In this document: piece by piece, positions 6,597 to 6,820 of the stretch
How the letters are laid out: every line of letters begins with the position of its first letter
How positions within the stretch are numbered: position 1 is the first letter of the stretch
Source of the DNA: Halomonas halophila
Lineage (GTDB): Bacteria > Pseudomonadota > Gammaproteobacteria > Pseudomonadales > Halomonadaceae
Direction: 5' to 3'
Assembly: GCA_002433675.1 (NCBI GenBank)
Contig: DJIP01000222.1
Coordinates: forward strand, 1-6,820
Length of the DNA stretch: 6,820 bases
Position numbers and translations under genes: made by a program
Notes under the pieces: generated by a model
What the model was told of the DNA's origin: nothing
Database searches by the model: none
What the model saw: only the letters and a program-made list of their open reading frames with translations

Positions 6597-6609
6597 TTTC
6601 AAACACTTG
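6597..6609 (+). promoter_or_regulatory. Candidate IHF binding site
   Basis: TTTCAAACACTTG matches the IHF consensus WATCAANNNNTTR with one mismatch. Its centre is about 52 nt upstream of the predicted sigma-54 start, between the promoter and the repeats proposed as activator sites, which is where IHF usually bends sigma-54 promoters. Confidence 0.45.
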
Positions 6610-6622
6610 GCGCACTTGACGA

Positions 6623-6714
6623 CCACAGGGCGGTAGCGCCCTTTCCAGCGGCCTCCGTCACGCCGGCCCAGAACTCGCGCTACACGGCACACTGGTGGTA
6701 GCCGGCTTTCCAGC
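6623..6714 (-). promoter_or_regulatory. Two imperfect direct repeats, candidate upstream activator sites
   Basis: On the minus strand, GCTGGAAAG followed by a GCTACC box and a TGTG box occurs at 6714-6688 and again at 6649-6623, 65 nt apart. The copies share GCTGGAAAG exactly and most of the following 18 bases. Copy 2 contains a perfect dyad, AGGGCG-N4-CGCCCT (6627-6642). Relative to the predicted start they lie near -72 to -98 and -137 to -163, suitable for an enhancer-binding protein. The canonical TTG-N5-CAA HupR site was not found. Binding is inferred only. Confidence 0.4.
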
Positions 6715-6729
6715 CCACTGCGCTGGCTC

Positions 6730-6748
6730 CGCCGTGGCCTACACGGCG
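6730..6748. repeat. 7-bp inverted repeat upstream of the tRNA promoter
   Basis: CGCCGTG-GCCTA-CACGGCG is a perfect inverted repeat ending 8 nt before the tRNA -35 box. Its CTACACGGC half (6739-6747) also occurs at 6680-6688. It could be an operator or the end of an upstream transcript; no T run follows on either strand. Confidence 0.4.
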
Positions 6749-6756
6749 CCAAGTGC

Positions 6757-6784
6757 TTGACAATAAGCCGGCAATCCGTAGAAT
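6757..6784 (+). promoter_or_regulatory. Sigma-70-type promoter of the tRNA gene
   Basis: TTGACA (6757-6762) and TAGAAT (6779-6784) are separated by 16 bp; the -35 is perfect and the -10 has one mismatch to TATAAT. The -10 is followed by the GC-rich stretch ACGGCGCC, a discriminator type linked to stringent (ppGpp) control of stable RNA genes. The tRNA body begins 16 nt after the -10 box. Confidence 0.8.
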
Positions 6785-6799
6785 ACGGCGCCATCCAAA

Positions 6800-6820
6800 G
6801 GCTACGTAGCTCAGTTGGTT
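6800..6820 (+). tRNA. 5' end of a tRNA gene, probably elongator tRNA-Met
   Basis: The last 21 bases read GGCTACGTAGCTCAGTTGGT plus T: a 7-nt acceptor 5' strand (GGCTACG), the TA linker, and the start of the D arm (GCTCAGTTGGTT). This matches the 5' end of E. coli-type elongator tRNA-Met (metT/metU) as I recall it. The anticodon lies beyond the window, so the amino acid is an inference from the acceptor sequence. A good promoter lies directly upstream. Confidence 0.85.

Noticed and set aside
6627..6642. 6-bp hairpin as a plus-strand terminator
   Set aside because: The stem is short and only TTT follows; it lies inside one of the direct repeats.
6800..6820. tRNA-associated genomic island carrying the hydrogenase
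   Set aside because: Islands usually join the 3' end of a tRNA gene. Only the 5' end is visible, and no integrase or attachment repeat is seen.

Overview
The window carries most of a membrane-bound, respiratory-uptake [NiFe] hydrogenase locus (group 1d, O2-tolerant type; hya/hox/hup families), all on the minus strand. The 5' end of a tRNA gene lies on the plus strand at the right edge. The flanks are GC-rich, the tRNA start (GGCTACGTAGCTCAGTTGG) is typical of elongator tRNA-Met of gamma- and betaproteobacteria, and the gene order matches the proteobacterial order hoxK-G-Z-M-L-O-Q (hupS-L-C-D-F-G-H). I infer a GC-rich proteobacterium, probably a gammaproteobacterium; the genus cannot be fixed from this window.

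Layout in the direction of transcription (right to left). Positions 6405-6799 form a divergent regulatory region. It holds a near-consensus sigma-54 -24/-12 promoter (6563-6577), an IHF-like site just upstream, two imperfect direct repeats at activator-like distances, and a leader of about 147 nt that can fold into a long hairpin. The plus-strand tRNA has its own sigma-70-type promoter. Then come hyaA (small FeS subunit with Tat signal), hyaB (catalytic large subunit) and hyaC (cytochrome b anchor), tightly packed. A strong intrinsic terminator follows at 2571-2620, then an AT-rich non-coding gap of several hundred bases. The maturation genes come next: hyaD (C-terminal endopeptidase), a HypC/HupF chaperone, hyaE (thioredoxin-fold small-subunit chaperone) and hyaF (cut by the left edge).

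How it works together: HyaB receives its NiFe(CN)2CO cofactor with HypC/HupF-family help, and HyaD then cuts off its 15-residue tail. HyaE and HyaF assist maturation of the small subunit and its FeS clusters. The folded HyaA-HyaB dimer is exported by Tat through the HyaA signal peptide and docks on HyaC, which passes electrons from H2 to the quinone pool. All six cysteines of the [4Fe-3S] proximal cluster are present in HyaA, so O2 tolerance is expected.

The core genes are a known system. The least ordinary points are a histidine-rich 8-residue tandem repeat inserted in HyaD, the terminator plus AT-rich gap that splits structural from maturation genes, the long leader hairpin, and the readable sigma-54/IHF/repeat promoter architecture.
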